DNA from: CAYPNF01 sp964411985
GTDB taxonomy: Bacteria; Verrucomicrobiota; Verrucomicrobiia; Limisphaerales; J093
Length of the DNA: 48,889 bases
Direction of reading: 5' to 3'
NCBI GenBank assembly: GCA_964411985.1
Contig: CAYPNF010000057.1
Location: 1 to 48,889 of the forward strand
Part shown: positions 33,102 to 41,585 of the stretch, one piece after another
Layout of the letters: each line of letters starts with the position of its first letter
How positions within the stretch are numbered: position 1 is the stretch's first letter
Translations under genes and position numbers: made by a program
The notes under the pieces: model-generated
Database searches by the model: none
What the model was told of the DNA's origin: nothing
What the model saw: only the letters and a program-made list of their open reading frames with translations

Positions 33102-35009
33102 ATGGACAGGGAAAAGCTGGATGTTTGGCTGGAACGTGGGATTACTGGGTTAGTACTGGCTATCCTGGCGTTTGCGCCCCTGGCCACGGGAGCGGTTCGC
33201 CCTATTGATTTTGGGGTCGTCCAGGGCCTGACCGGCCTGGCGCTGTTGATGTGGTTGGTCCGCTTTTGGGTCAACCCCAGCCATCGCGTCCAGTGGCCCC
33301 CCATCTGTTGGGCCATCATCGCCTTCCTCATCCTCGCCGTGGTCCGGTATACCCAAGCGGATGTGGAGTACGTGGCGCGTCTGGAACTGACCAGGATTGC
33401 TGTCTATGCCTGTCTGTTCGCCCTCGTGTTGAATAACCTGCATCGACAGGAGACATGCCAGTGGGTGGTGGTCCTGCTGTTGGGGGTAGGGATGATACTC
33501 TCCGTGTTGGCGATCTACCAGTTCGCCACCGGGTCGAGTCGTATCTGGGGATGGGTGAAGCCCATCCAGTATGGTCAGCGCGGTTCGGGCACTTTTATTT
33601 GTCCCAATCACCTCGCTGGATACTTGGAACTTCTCCTGCCGATTGCCTTGAGTTACGTCTTCCTAAGCAAAGTGAAACCCGTTTTTCGGGTCTTTTACGG
33701 CTACACTGCAGTTGTGCTGTTAGGCGGGATTGCCACCTCCGTCTCCCGGGCCGGGTGGCTCAGTACTGGGATCATGCTCCTCTTCCTCGTCGGTTTCTTG
33801 TTCCGGTATCAGAAGTTTAGGGTGGTGTCCCTGGTGACTCTGGTCGTGATTTTCCTCGCTGGGGCGTATTTTTACAGCAAGGCGGATTACGTGCAGAAAC
33901 GCTTCCTCAAGATGAACACCCCCGGCCAGGCGGAGGCGATCAGCGTAAGGCCCATGATATGGAATTCTGCCAAGAGGATGTGGGGAGATCACCTTTGGTT
34001 CGGGGTAGGGCCAGGCCACTTTGACGTCTATTGGCAGCCTTACCGGCATCCGGCAGTCCAAGCGAGGCCCTTCTGGGTTCACAACGACTACCTCAACGTC
34101 CTGGCGGACTGGGGGATCGTGGGCGGTTCCTTGCTTGGGGGAGTCCTGGTCTGCCTCGGGATTGGGGTTTTCAAGACCTGGAAATACGTGCAGAGGTCCC
34201 AGGATGGGATCGGTTCCAAAGGCAGCGATCGGGCAGCCTTGGTTTTCGGCATTTCATTGGGCTTGGGAACCGTCCTTATCCATACGGCGGTTGATTTTCA
34301 ATTTCAGGTGCCTGCGATCGCGGTGACAGCGGTGGTTTTAGCCGCGATTCTGACCAGCCACCTTCGATTCTCTACAGCTCGGTATTGGGTGAGCCCCAAA
34401 ACGCTGGGACGAATTCTGGCTACTTTGGTGTGTGGAGTCGCGCTGGTGTTCCTTTTTCGGCAAAGCGTACAGCGTTTCCAGGAACATCGGTACCTTAAGA
34501 AAGCCACCCAGGAGACCTCTCTCCAGGGGAGAATTCAGGCCTTGAAGCAGGCATGGGAGGTTGACCCGTCCAATCCTGACACTGCGCACTCCATCGGCGA
34601 GGCCTATCGCACCATGGCCTGGGAAGGGGATGACTTTTACCGGGAGTACGCATTGGAGGGAATGCACTGGTTTCTCGAAGCCATGAAGCTGCATCCTCTC
34701 GATGCGTACCACCCTATGCGCTACGCCATGTGCGCCGACTGGCTGGGGCAGCATGGGATGGCGGAAGCTTTCCTCCGGCAAGCTCTGAAGGTGGATCCGA
34801 GTAGCTATTACCTCGCGGCGATGGTGGGATGGCATCAACTCCAGCAGGGGAGTCCCGTTGAAGCGCGCCAATGGTTTGAGCACTCGAAGCAATTGAAGTC
34901 CTGGGCGAATTACCTGGCCGACCAGTATCTCCTGCTTCTGAATAAGGAGTACGGCTTTGTGCCAGCCAAACCATTCGGGACCCCTCCTACATTGAATCCC
35001 CGGCCCTGA
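33102..35009 (+). CDS. O-antigen-ligase-like membrane protein with TPR-like tail
   Basis: A 635-residue membrane protein that starts 11 bp after leuC. About ten to twelve hydrophobic helices fill residues 10-455. The Wzy_C/O-antigen ligase region is the loop 'SVRPMIWNSAKRMWGDHLWF' to 'WVHNDYLNVLADWGIVGGSL' (about 285-350), with the characteristic His of 'HNDYLNVLADWG'. A second membrane block follows (LGTVLIHTAVDFQFQVPAIA). The last 160 residues (about 475-635) are soluble, with two or three TPR-like helical pairs (LKQAWEVDPSNPDTAHSIGE, LEAMKLHPLDAYHPMRYAMC, LRQALKVDPSSYYLAAMVGW). It probably polymerises or ligates a surface glycan; the true substrate is unknown. Confidence 0.9.
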   Translation: MDREKLDVWLERGITGLVLAILAFAPLATGAVRPIDFGVVQGLTGLALLMWLVRFWVNPSHRVQWPPICWAIIAFLILAVVRYTQADVEYVARLELTRIAVYACLFALVLNNLHRQETCQWVVVLLLGVGMILSVLAIYQFATGSSRIWGWVKPIQYGQRGSGTFICPNHLAGYLELLLPIALSYVFLSKVKPVFRVFYGYTAVVLLGGIATSVSRAGWLSTGIMLLFLVGFLFRYQKFRVVSLVTLVVIFLAGAYFYSKADYVQKRFLKMNTPGQAEAISVRPMIWNSAKRMWGDHLWFGVGPGHFDVYWQPYRHPAVQARPFWVHNDYLNVLADWGIVGGSLLGGVLVCLGIGVFKTWKYVQRSQDGIGSKGSDRAALVFGISLGLGTVLIHTAVDFQFQVPAIAVTAVVLAAILTSHLRFSTARYWVSPKTLGRILATLVCGVALVFLFRQSVQRFQEHRYLKKATQETSLQGRIQALKQAWEVDPSNPDTAHSIGEAYRTMAWEGDDFYREYALEGMHWFLEAMKLHPLDAYHPMRYAMCADWLGQHGMAEAFLRQALKVDPSSYYLAAMVGWHQLQQGSPVEARQWFEHSKQLKSWANYLADQYLLLLNKEYGFVPAKPFGTPPTLNPRP

Positions 35010-35147
35010 GTCTGTTCAACTTTGGACGGATATTCCGCAGGCTGAGTCACGAGTGAACGTGTGCCTGGGGCAACAAACCCGTACGTATTCGTACTAATTT
35101 CATTTGCCAAAGTCAGCCTTCAGGTGAATATGTGCATTGTTAATGAT

Positions 35148-35187
35148 AGACTCAGTTCGCCAAAAGTTGGTGAGTCTGAGACTTTTT
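35148..35187 (+). promoter_or_regulatory. Hairpin with T-run just upstream of the PQQ gene
   Basis: A 7-bp inverted repeat (AGACTCA at 35148-35154, TGAGTCT at 35171-35177) can enclose a smaller CCA...TGG pair, and five T residues follow at 35183-35187. It ends less than 20 bp before the ATG at 35196, so it may be a leader terminator or operator. A second short palindrome, GTACG-TATT-CGTAC, lies at 35081-35094. The upstream gene ends at 35009, so this 186-bp gap is the probable control region of the PQQ gene and what follows it. Confidence 0.4.
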
Positions 35188-35195
35188 ACAGAACG

Positions 35196-36395
35196 ATGAA
35201 CACCTCGAACACTGGTTTGCTCCCAGGGATCACAGCGTGGTCCCCATGGAGACTTGGGCTGATGCGCCCTTTCCTCAGCCTCCTTCTTTGCCCCTTCTTT
35301 GCGGTTCTGGGGCCTGCGGCTGAGGGGCTCCCCTCAGCAGGTGATTGGCCTATGTTTCGCGGTGGCCCAGCGCTCTTGGGTGTTGCGCACGGAGCTTTGC
35401 CCGCCGACTTGGTGAAATTATGGTCTTTCAAGACCGACGGAGCCGTTCGTTCTTCCCCGGCGGTGTTTCACGACCAGGTCTTCTTTGGCTCCAACGATAG
35501 CCACGTTTATGCTCTCAACGCTGGCACCGGTGCAAAGATCTGGGCGAGGAAGACGGGTGGACCACTCGAATCCTCCCCTTTGGTTTTGGAAAGTAACGTT
35601 TTCATCGGCTCCAGTGACGGCTTTCTCTACTGCCTGAACATGTCAAACGGAGAGGTTCGGTGGAAGTACGAGACCGGTGATCGGATTCTGGGCGCTCCGA
35701 ATTGGGTAGATTCCCCCAATGGAAAAGAAAAGTGGATCGTGGTGGGGAGCTACGACTTCAAGCTCCACTGTGTGGAAGCTTCGACGGGGCGCAGCAACTG
35801 GGTTTACGAGACTGGGAATTACATCAACGGCGCACCAGCGATCGCCGCAGGTCAGACGGTGTTTGGCGGGTGCGATGCGATTCTGCATGTGATTTCGCTG
35901 AAGGACGGTACGAAAATCAAAGAGGTGGAAGCGGGCGCCTACATCGCGGGTTCGGTAGCTTTGGACGGACAGAAAGCTTATTTCGGACATTATGAGAACG
36001 AGTTTCAGTGTGTGGATTTAGCACTGAGCCGGAAGACTTGGGTCTACAAAAATCGCAACTTCCCCTATTTTTCCTCACCGGCGGTGGCGGGTGGAAAGAT
36101 CGTGTTTGGCGGCAGGGATAAGAATCTCCACTGCGTGACCGCCGATGCGGGACAGAAGTTATGGACGTTCCCGACCCAAGGGAAGGTGGACAGTTCTCCC
36201 GTGGTGGTGGGTGACAAAGTTGTGGTGGGATCCGATGACGGTCGACTTTACGTGGTGAGCCTGGCGGAAGGAAAACAACTGTGGAGCTATGAGATCGGCC
36301 AACCCGTGGGCAGTTCTCCTGCGGTAGCGGGAGGCAGGATCTTCCTGGGCGCCGACGACGGGTTTCTCTACGCTTTTGGGGCCAAGACCCCATGA
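35196..36395 (+). CDS. Exported PQQ-like beta-propeller protein
   Basis: A 399-residue protein. The start at 35196 is chosen over upstream in-frame codons because it leads to a signal-anchor (LGLMRPFLSLLLCPFFAVLG). The mature part starts 'GDWPMFRGGPALLGVA', the usual opening of exported PQQ propellers, followed by seven or so blades with the A-x-D/N-x-x-x-G-x-x-x-W motif (YALNAGTGAKIWARKTGG, YCLNMSNGEVRWKYETGD, HCVTADAGQKLWTFPTQG, YVVSLAEGKQLWSYEIGQ) and repeating 'SSPAV..G.VFFG' strands. No cofactor or metal-binding active site was identified, so it is more likely a scaffold or assembly factor of the BamB type than a dehydrogenase. It ends 22 bp before the radical SAM gene and may be co-transcribed with that cluster. 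Confidence 0.9.
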   Translation: MNTSNTGLLPGITAWSPWRLGLMRPFLSLLLCPFFAVLGPAAEGLPSAGDWPMFRGGPALLGVAHGALPADLVKLWSFKTDGAVRSSPAVFHDQVFFGSNDSHVYALNAGTGAKIWARKTGGPLESSPLVLESNVFIGSSDGFLYCLNMSNGEVRWKYETGDRILGAPNWVDSPNGKEKWIVVGSYDFKLHCVEASTGRSNWVYETGNYINGAPAIAAGQTVFGGCDAILHVISLKDGTKIKEVEAGAYIAGSVALDGQKAYFGHYENEFQCVDLALSRKTWVYKNRNFPYFSSPAVAGGKIVFGGRDKNLHCVTADAGQKLWTFPTQGKVDSSPVVVGDKVVVGSDDGRLYVVSLAEGKQLWSYEIGQPVGSSPAVAGGRIFLGADDGFLYAFGAKTP

Positions 36396-36417
36396 GCATC
36401 CAACGGAGCTATCAATC

Positions 36418-37758
36418 ATGAGTGCCGACGCGACCGTCAACATGTCCAAGCCCATCATCAACAAGGACACGGGGCCTGGGAATTACTTCGTTTCGAACTA
36501 CCCCCCATTCTCCTTTTGGAAGGCGGAGGGCGTGCATGACTACGAGCAGGCACTGCAGTTGGAGGCGCGACCCGGCACTCCACTGGGGATTTACGTTCAC
36601 ATACCTTTCTGTCGGAAACGGTGTCATTTCTGCTACTTCAAGGTCTATACGGATAAGGATTCCGCCGCGATACGGGGGTATATTGACGCTCTACTCGCGG
36701 AGATGTCTTACTATGCCCGGCAGCCCTTTGTGAGTAGGCGAAAACCGGCTTTTGTCTACTTTGGCGGCGGCACTCCCTCCTACCTGTCTGTCGACCAGTT
36801 ACATCAGCTGACCGACGGCATGAAGTCGCTGCTGCCTTGGGACGAGGTGCAGGAAGTGACTTTCGAGTGTGAGCCTGGGACCCTTACCGATCACAAGCTC
36901 AAAGCGTTGCGGGAGATTGGCATCACCCGGCTCAGCTTGGGCATTGAGAACTTTGACGACCACATTTTGGAGATCAACGGCCGAGCTCATCACAGCCGGG
37001 AGATAGCCCGTGCCTATGGGTACGCCCGCGAGGTTGGCTTTCCTCAAATCAACATCGATCTGATTGCCGGGATGATGGAGGAGACCGAGGAGAATTGGCG
37101 GGATTGTATACGCAAGACCATCGAAATGGCACCGGACAGTGTGACCATTTACCAGATGGAGATCCCCTACAACACCACGATCTACCGGGAAATGAAAGCC
37201 TCCGGCAAACTGGTGGCGCCGGTGGCGGATTGGGACACCAAGCGCCGCTGGGTGGACTACGCTTTCTCCGAATTCCAGAGGGTTGGGTACACCGTTGCGA
37301 GTGCCTACACGGTCGTTCGCGATCCAGCTCGTACTCGTTTTGTTTATCGGGACTTCCTCTGGGCGGGAGCGGACCTGCTTTCCACCGGAGTGGCGTCCTT
37401 CGGCCATGTTGGTGGAACCCACTACCAGAACCACCACGACTTCGATCCCTACGTCCAAGCGGTGAATGCGGGACGGAGCCCGGTCTACCGAGCGCTGACA
37501 CCCAACATGGAGGAAAGGCTCATTCGGGAGTTCATTCTTCAACTGAAGCTGGGGAAACTGCGTTGCAGCTACTTCGTATCGAAGTTCGGTGTCGATCCGA
37601 GGCAACGGTTTGCTGAGCCGTTGCAGCGGTTAGCGGACTGGGGGTACGCGCGCGTGGACGGCGACATGGTCGAATTGAACCGCGCGGGATTGTTGCAGGT
37701 GGACCGCCTTCTGCACGAGTTCTTTCTCCCGGAACACAGAGGTGCCAGGTATGCGTGA
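36418..37758 (+). CDS. Radical SAM enzyme, HemN/HemW-like
   Basis: A 446-residue radical SAM protein. The ATG at 36418 is favoured over 36376 because the latter overlaps the previous gene. The [4Fe-4S]-binding CxxxCxxC is C65-C69-C72 (FCRKRCHFCYFK), followed by the SAM-binding 'VYFGGGTPSYL' and 'RLSLGIENFDDHILEINGRA' typical of HemN-like proteins. A HemN C-terminal domain occupies about the last 80 residues (RLIREFILQLKLGKL...). Where HemW has an H-N-x-x-Y-W haem-binding motif, this protein reads 'FVYRDFLWAGADLLSTG', so it is unlikely to be HemW. It may instead be a class-C radical SAM methyltransferase or cyclopropanase, or an oxidase in the pathway encoded downstream. It overlaps the next gene by 8 bp. 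Confidence 0.9.
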   Translation: MSADATVNMSKPIINKDTGPGNYFVSNYPPFSFWKAEGVHDYEQALQLEARPGTPLGIYVHIPFCRKRCHFCYFKVYTDKDSAAIRGYIDALLAEMSYYARQPFVSRRKPAFVYFGGGTPSYLSVDQLHQLTDGMKSLLPWDEVQEVTFECEPGTLTDHKLKALREIGITRLSLGIENFDDHILEINGRAHHSREIARAYGYAREVGFPQINIDLIAGMMEETEENWRDCIRKTIEMAPDSVTIYQMEIPYNTTIYREMKASGKLVAPVADWDTKRRWVDYAFSEFQRVGYTVASAYTVVRDPARTRFVYRDFLWAGADLLSTGVASFGHVGGTHYQNHHDFDPYVQAVNAGRSPVYRALTPNMEERLIREFILQLKLGKLRCSYFVSKFGVDPRQRFAEPLQRLADWGYARVDGDMVELNRAGLLQVDRLLHEFFLPEHRGARYA

Positions 37759-38404
37759 TGGATCTGACATGGTCACCAACCCTGACTCAGCCGTGAGCCC
37801 TTCGGCTGGAACCAGCCTGCCATTCACGGCTGCCAGAGCCGAAGATGTCTATCCGCTCAGTGAGTTCTACAAGCGGGCCCAACGGCCGCTCCCCAGGCTC
37901 GATGTGATTGAGGGTCACCATATGCCGGAGCCTTTTCGCTCACTGCTGGTCCACCAGGGCGACATGACTCCCACTTTGGAGCAGTATTACGGATCGGACA
38001 TCCACCTCCAGGTGTTCCATCGGGCGCGAAAGGGATCCATCTACGTTCGGGAGGTCGTGCTTCACCTGGACCGGGATGGTAGGGCAGTGGAGTATGGCGC
38101 GAATCGCATCGATTTGGATCTGTTCACTCCCGAACTGAGGGAGCTCATTCTGGCTGACCGCATCCCATTGGGACATCTCTTGCACGAGTATCGAGTACCT
38201 CATACCAGCCATCCTACAGCTTATCTTCGACTCCAGACCGACTCCTTTATGGCACAAGCCTTGGGGATTGCGGAAGGCGAAGTGGTCTATGGCCGCAAGA
38301 ACACCCTGTGGAGCCCAAGCCATCAGGCGATTTCCGAGATTGTGGAGCTTCTCCCCCCGCCGGATTCGGGGTTGGTGCGGCAGAAGCGAGAGAACACGGT
38401 GTAA
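37751..38404 (+). CDS. Chorismate pyruvate-lyase-like protein (UbiC/Rv2949c fold)
   Basis: A 217-residue protein starting at ATG 37751 inside the end of the radical SAM gene (a GTG at 37742 is also possible). After a variable 45-residue N-terminus, the core resembles the chorismate-lyase superfamily: 'LLVHQGDMTPTLEQYYGSDI', 'GSIYVREVVLHLDRDGRAVE', 'YGANRIDLDLFTPELRELIL' and 'RIPLGHLLHEYRVPHTS'. These correspond to the H-x-x-D-M-T-x-T-L opening and the R-E-V-x-L, E-x-G-x-x-R-I strands of DUF98/Rv2949c-type lyases. The reaction in characterised members is chorismate to 4-hydroxybenzoate plus pyruvate. If retained, it would supply an aromatic acid to the ligase and flavoenzyme encoded downstream. 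Substrate is inferred. Confidence 0.75.
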   Translation: MRDGSDMVTNPDSAVSPSAGTSLPFTAARAEDVYPLSEFYKRAQRPLPRLDVIEGHHMPEPFRSLLVHQGDMTPTLEQYYGSDIHLQVFHRARKGSIYVREVVLHLDRDGRAVEYGANRIDLDLFTPELRELILADRIPLGHLLHEYRVPHTSHPTAYLRLQTDSFMAQALGIAEGEVVYGRKNTLWSPSHQAISEIVELLPPPDSGLVRQKRENTV

Positions 38405-38422
38405 GCCTAAAACCTTTCTGAG

Positions 38423-39736
38423 ATGAGCGACAACTACGATGTGGTGATTATTGGCGGAGGTCCCGCAGGTAGCGCGGCCGGGGCTCTATTGGCGAAGCAC
38501 GGGCATTCGGTCTTGATCCTCGAGCGCGAGCACTTCCCACGCTATCATATTGGCGAGTCCCTCTTGCCTTTCACTTACTATCCTCTGCAGCGTTTGGGTC
38601 TGATTGATCGAATGCGGCAATCGGCTTTCGTGAAGAAGTACAGTGTGCAGTTCGTCAGCCCCTCGGGCAAGGCCAGCCAGCCATTCTACTTCCACACCCG
38701 CTACGATGGCGACGTGGCGCAGACTTGGCAGGTGGTCCGTTCGGAGTTTGACCTGATGATGTTGGATCACGCCAGGGAGGCTGGGGCTCAAGTCCGCGAG
38801 GGAGTCACGGTCACCGCGCTCTGTGAGGAAGAGGGAAGGGTGGTTGGGGTGCGGGTTTGTGGGGAGGACGGTGTGACGCAGGAGATACGAGCCACCATGA
38901 CTCTGGACTGCTCCGGCCGGGAGTCCTTCAGTGCGGTGCAGCAAGGGTGGCGGCGAAAGGACCCGCTCCTCAATAAAGTGGCGGTCTGGACTTATTATCG
39001 AGACGCCAAGCGGGACGAAGGAATCGACGCAGGAGCGACTACCGTGGCCTTCGTTCCCGAAAAGGGGTGGTTTTGGTACATCCCCCAGCACAACAACATC
39101 ACAAGCGTCGGGGTGGTGGCGGAAGGGAAGTACCTCTCTCGCGGCGGGGTGAAGGCACCGGAACTGATCTTTCAACGCGAGGTGGGGCAGAACGTTTGGA
39201 TTCAAGAGCACCTAGCGTGCGGGGAGCAGGTGGGGCCTTACCGTATTACCAGCGAGTATTCCTTCCATTCGCAATACTGTGGGCGCGAAGGTTTGTTGTT
39301 GCTGGGGGACTCCTTTTGTTTTCTCGACCCGGTCTTTTCTTCGGGTCTCATGTTGGCGCTGAAGAGTGGGGTCATGGCCGCTGACGCGGTTCATGAATCC
39401 TTGAAAGACGGGGACCTTTCCGCCGGGAGGTTTGCCCCCTATGCCGCCACGCTGCGTAAAGGGATCGAAAACATGCGTTGCCTGGTCTATGCCTTCTACA
39501 ATCCCAATTTCAACTTTCGGACTCTCACTGACAAATACCCCGAACTGGCGGGCGACATTACGGATTGTCTCTCTGGCGACGTGAACAAGGATTTCACCCG
39601 GCTCTTTGCCGCTGTGCGGGAATTTGCTTCTGTACCAGAGCCTTTGCCCTTAGGGGAGCCTCTGGTTCGTGAATTGGGTGAGAGAGCGGCCCTTTCGAAG
39701 GGAGGGTTGGCACCTGAACGAGTCATGCTGACATGA
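38423..39736 (+). CDS. Flavin-dependent halogenase-like oxidoreductase
   Basis: A 437-residue FAD protein. The FAD-binding GxGxxG is at G11/G13/G16 (VVIIGGGPAGSAAG). 'FPRYHIGESLLPF' (about 38-50) is typical of the CmlS/CndH-type flavin halogenase branch, with a candidate catalytic lysine at K72 in 'FVKKYSVQF'. The halogenase motif WxWxIP is present as W216-F-W-Y-I-P221. 'GLLLLGDSFCFLDPVFSSGL' is the second FAD motif. It could halogenate a phenolic acid bound to a carrier or CoA, or be a non-halogenating monooxygenase of the same fold; sequence alone cannot settle this. Its stop overlaps the glycosyltransferase start by 4 bp (ATGA). Confidence 0.87.
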   Translation: MSDNYDVVIIGGGPAGSAAGALLAKHGHSVLILEREHFPRYHIGESLLPFTYYPLQRLGLIDRMRQSAFVKKYSVQFVSPSGKASQPFYFHTRYDGDVAQTWQVVRSEFDLMMLDHAREAGAQVREGVTVTALCEEEGRVVGVRVCGEDGVTQEIRATMTLDCSGRESFSAVQQGWRRKDPLLNKVAVWTYYRDAKRDEGIDAGATTVAFVPEKGWFWYIPQHNNITSVGVVAEGKYLSRGGVKAPELIFQREVGQNVWIQEHLACGEQVGPYRITSEYSFHSQYCGREGLLLLGDSFCFLDPVFSSGLMLALKSGVMAADAVHESLKDGDLSAGRFAPYAATLRKGIENMRCLVYAFYNPNFNFRTLTDKYPELAGDITDCLSGDVNKDFTRLFAAVREFASVPEPLPLGEPLVRELGERAALSKGGLAPERVMLT

Positions 39737-41070
39737 ACGTGGTGCAGCTTACCCCGGGCGCCGGAGGCATGTACTGCGGCAACTGTTTTCGCGACAACGC
39801 TCTGGTCAAGAGCCTCCTGCGCAAAGGTCACAGCGCGCAATTGCTGCCGATGTATCTGCCGCTGACCTTGGAGGACCAGCCGTCGACGAGCGACGTTCCG
39901 ATCTTCTATGGCGGCTTGAATGTCTATCTGGAGCAGCGCTTTCCCGCCTATCGTTCGGCGCCGACGTGGCTGCATTCCTGGCTTTCAAGTCCTTCCCTCC
40001 TTCGGTGGATTGGGCGTTTTGCGGCCAAGACTCGCGCTGAAGAAGTTGGCGAGCTTACCTTGTCCATGATCGCGGGGGAACTGGGGAACCAGCGCCGCGA
40101 ACTGGACGAATTGATCCGGTGGCTGAAGGAAAAGGTTCGGCCTGACGTCATTTGCCTTTCCAATTGCCTGCTCTCCGGGGTCATTCGACAGCTTCGCGCG
40201 GAGTTGGGCGTAGCCGTGGTTTGCATGCTGCAAGGCGAGGATTCTTTCCTGGATGCTCTTCCTCCGGATGTGCGTCAGGAGGCATGGAAACGGCTTGCGG
40301 AGCGTGTAGTCGAGGCAGACGCTTTGGTTGCACCTAGCCAGTATTTCGCTGACCTGATGCGCTCTCGACTGGGACTCCAGCACCAGGAGATTCGAATCGT
40401 CCACAATGGCATTTCCCTCGATGGCTACGGGGTTTCTGGGTCTCCCAGTGCAGCCAGGTTTCACCGCGAGCCGGGCCTGGTATTGGGTTACTTCGCCCGC
40501 ATGTGTCCGGAGAAAGGCCTCGACACTTTGGTGGAAGCCTTCGTGATCTTGAAACGCTCCCAGCGTTTTCCATTGCTGCGCCTCCGAATTGGTGGCGGTT
40601 GTTCGCCTGCGGACGAGTCTTTTGTGGCCGGGCTCCGTGCCCGTCTGCAAGCGGAGGGCCTGCTCGGCGAAGTTGAATTCCATCCCAACCTTTCCCGAGA
40701 AGACAAGATCGCTTTCCTGGAGTCGCTCGATGTCTTTTCGGTTCCGGCCTTGTACGGTGAGGCCTTCGGTTTGTATCTGGTGGAGGCAATGGCAGCCGGT
40801 GTGCCTGTAGTGCAGCCACGTCACGCGGCTTTTCCGGAGGTGCTGACCGAGACAGGAGGCGGGGTCCTTTATGACCCACCCAGACCCCAAGCCCTGGCCT
40901 CTGCGATCGAACCGCTGTTGCTGGATGAAAACCTTCGAAAGTCCCTTGGGCAGGCGGGCAGCCAGAGCGTACAGGAGCGGTTCTCTGCGGACGCCATGGG
41001 GGATCGTATGCTGGAGGTGTTGCGTTCTGCCGTGGATCGGTTCCGTGCAGGACACGCTCCAAGAAGTTGA
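39733..41070 (+). CDS. GT4-family glycosyltransferase
   Basis: A 445-residue GT-B glycosyltransferase. It opens with the Gly-rich donor loop 'LTPGAGGMYCGNCFRDNALV', including an unusual Cys pair. The acceptor half has no membrane segment. The C-terminal GT4 core shows 'VLGYFARMCPEKGLDTLVEA', the acceptor/phosphate motif 'RIGGGCSPADESFV', and the E-x7-E motif as 'ALYGEAFGLYLVEAMAAGVPV', followed by 'VVQPRHAAFPEVLTETGGGV'. It probably transfers a hexose from a nucleotide-sugar donor. In context it may glycosylate the small molecule made by its neighbours; an exopolysaccharide role is the alternative. It is translationally coupled to the flavoenzyme and followed by the thioesterase after 29 bp. 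Confidence 0.93.
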   Translation: MNVVQLTPGAGGMYCGNCFRDNALVKSLLRKGHSAQLLPMYLPLTLEDQPSTSDVPIFYGGLNVYLEQRFPAYRSAPTWLHSWLSSPSLLRWIGRFAAKTRAEEVGELTLSMIAGELGNQRRELDELIRWLKEKVRPDVICLSNCLLSGVIRQLRAELGVAVVCMLQGEDSFLDALPPDVRQEAWKRLAERVVEADALVAPSQYFADLMRSRLGLQHQEIRIVHNGISLDGYGVSGSPSAARFHREPGLVLGYFARMCPEKGLDTLVEAFVILKRSQRFPLLRLRIGGGCSPADESFVAGLRARLQAEGLLGEVEFHPNLSREDKIAFLESLDVFSVPALYGEAFGLYLVEAMAAGVPVVQPRHAAFPEVLTETGGGVLYDPPRPQALASAIEPLLLDENLRKSLGQAGSQSVQERFSADAMGDRMLEVLRSAVDRFRAGHAPRS

Positions 41071-41099
41071 GTCGCCGCCTTACGTTGGATCAAGTTATC

Positions 41100-41564
41100 A
41101 TGCCTTACGAATTCAAATTGCGACGCACCGTCGAGTTTCATGAAACGGACATGGCTGGGATCATGCATTTTTCCAACTACTTCCGGTTCATGGAAGCGGC
41201 GGAAAGTGCTTTCTATCGTTCGCTCGGTTGCTCCGTGGTGATGGAAAAACACGATCCGCCGGTAAGTTTTCCAAGGGTGCATGCCGAGTGCGACTACCTC
41301 GCACCGGTGAGGTTTGAAGACACCGTGGAAATCCACCTCCTGGTGGAGGCAAAACGCCCCCGCGTCCTGACCTATCGTTTCCGGTTCCATAATCTGAGGC
41401 TTGATCCCCCGCAGCCTGTGGCCTCTGGACGGGTGGTTGCAGTATGCGTGGCTCGTCATGACGATGGCAGGATGGAGGCCGTGCCGATGCCGACGGATCT
41501 CTATCAGCTGCTTTCGACCGCCCCTCCCGAGTTGTTGCAGATTGAAACCAAGCGCAAAACATGA
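41100..41564 (+). CDS. 4-hydroxybenzoyl-CoA thioesterase-family hotdog protein
   Basis: A 154-residue single hotdog domain, starting ATG at 41100. The family motif is 'FHETDMAGIMHFSNYFRFME', with D17 as the expected catalytic aspartate and H23 in the same loop, followed by 'SFYRSLGCSVV'-type helix sequence. Such proteins hydrolyse acyl- or aroyl-CoA/ACP thioesters. Lying between a glycosyltransferase and transporter/ligase genes, it may release an aroyl thioester in this pathway, or edit mis-primed carriers. The actual acyl group is unknown. No signal peptide or membrane segment. Confidence 0.93.
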   Translation: MPYEFKLRRTVEFHETDMAGIMHFSNYFRFMEAAESAFYRSLGCSVVMEKHDPPVSFPRVHAECDYLAPVRFEDTVEIHLLVEAKRPRVLTYRFRFHNLRLDPPQPVASGRVVAVCVARHDDGRMEAVPMPTDLYQLLSTAPPELLQIETKRKT

Positions 41565-41585
41565 AACCGATATCCGCATGAATCT

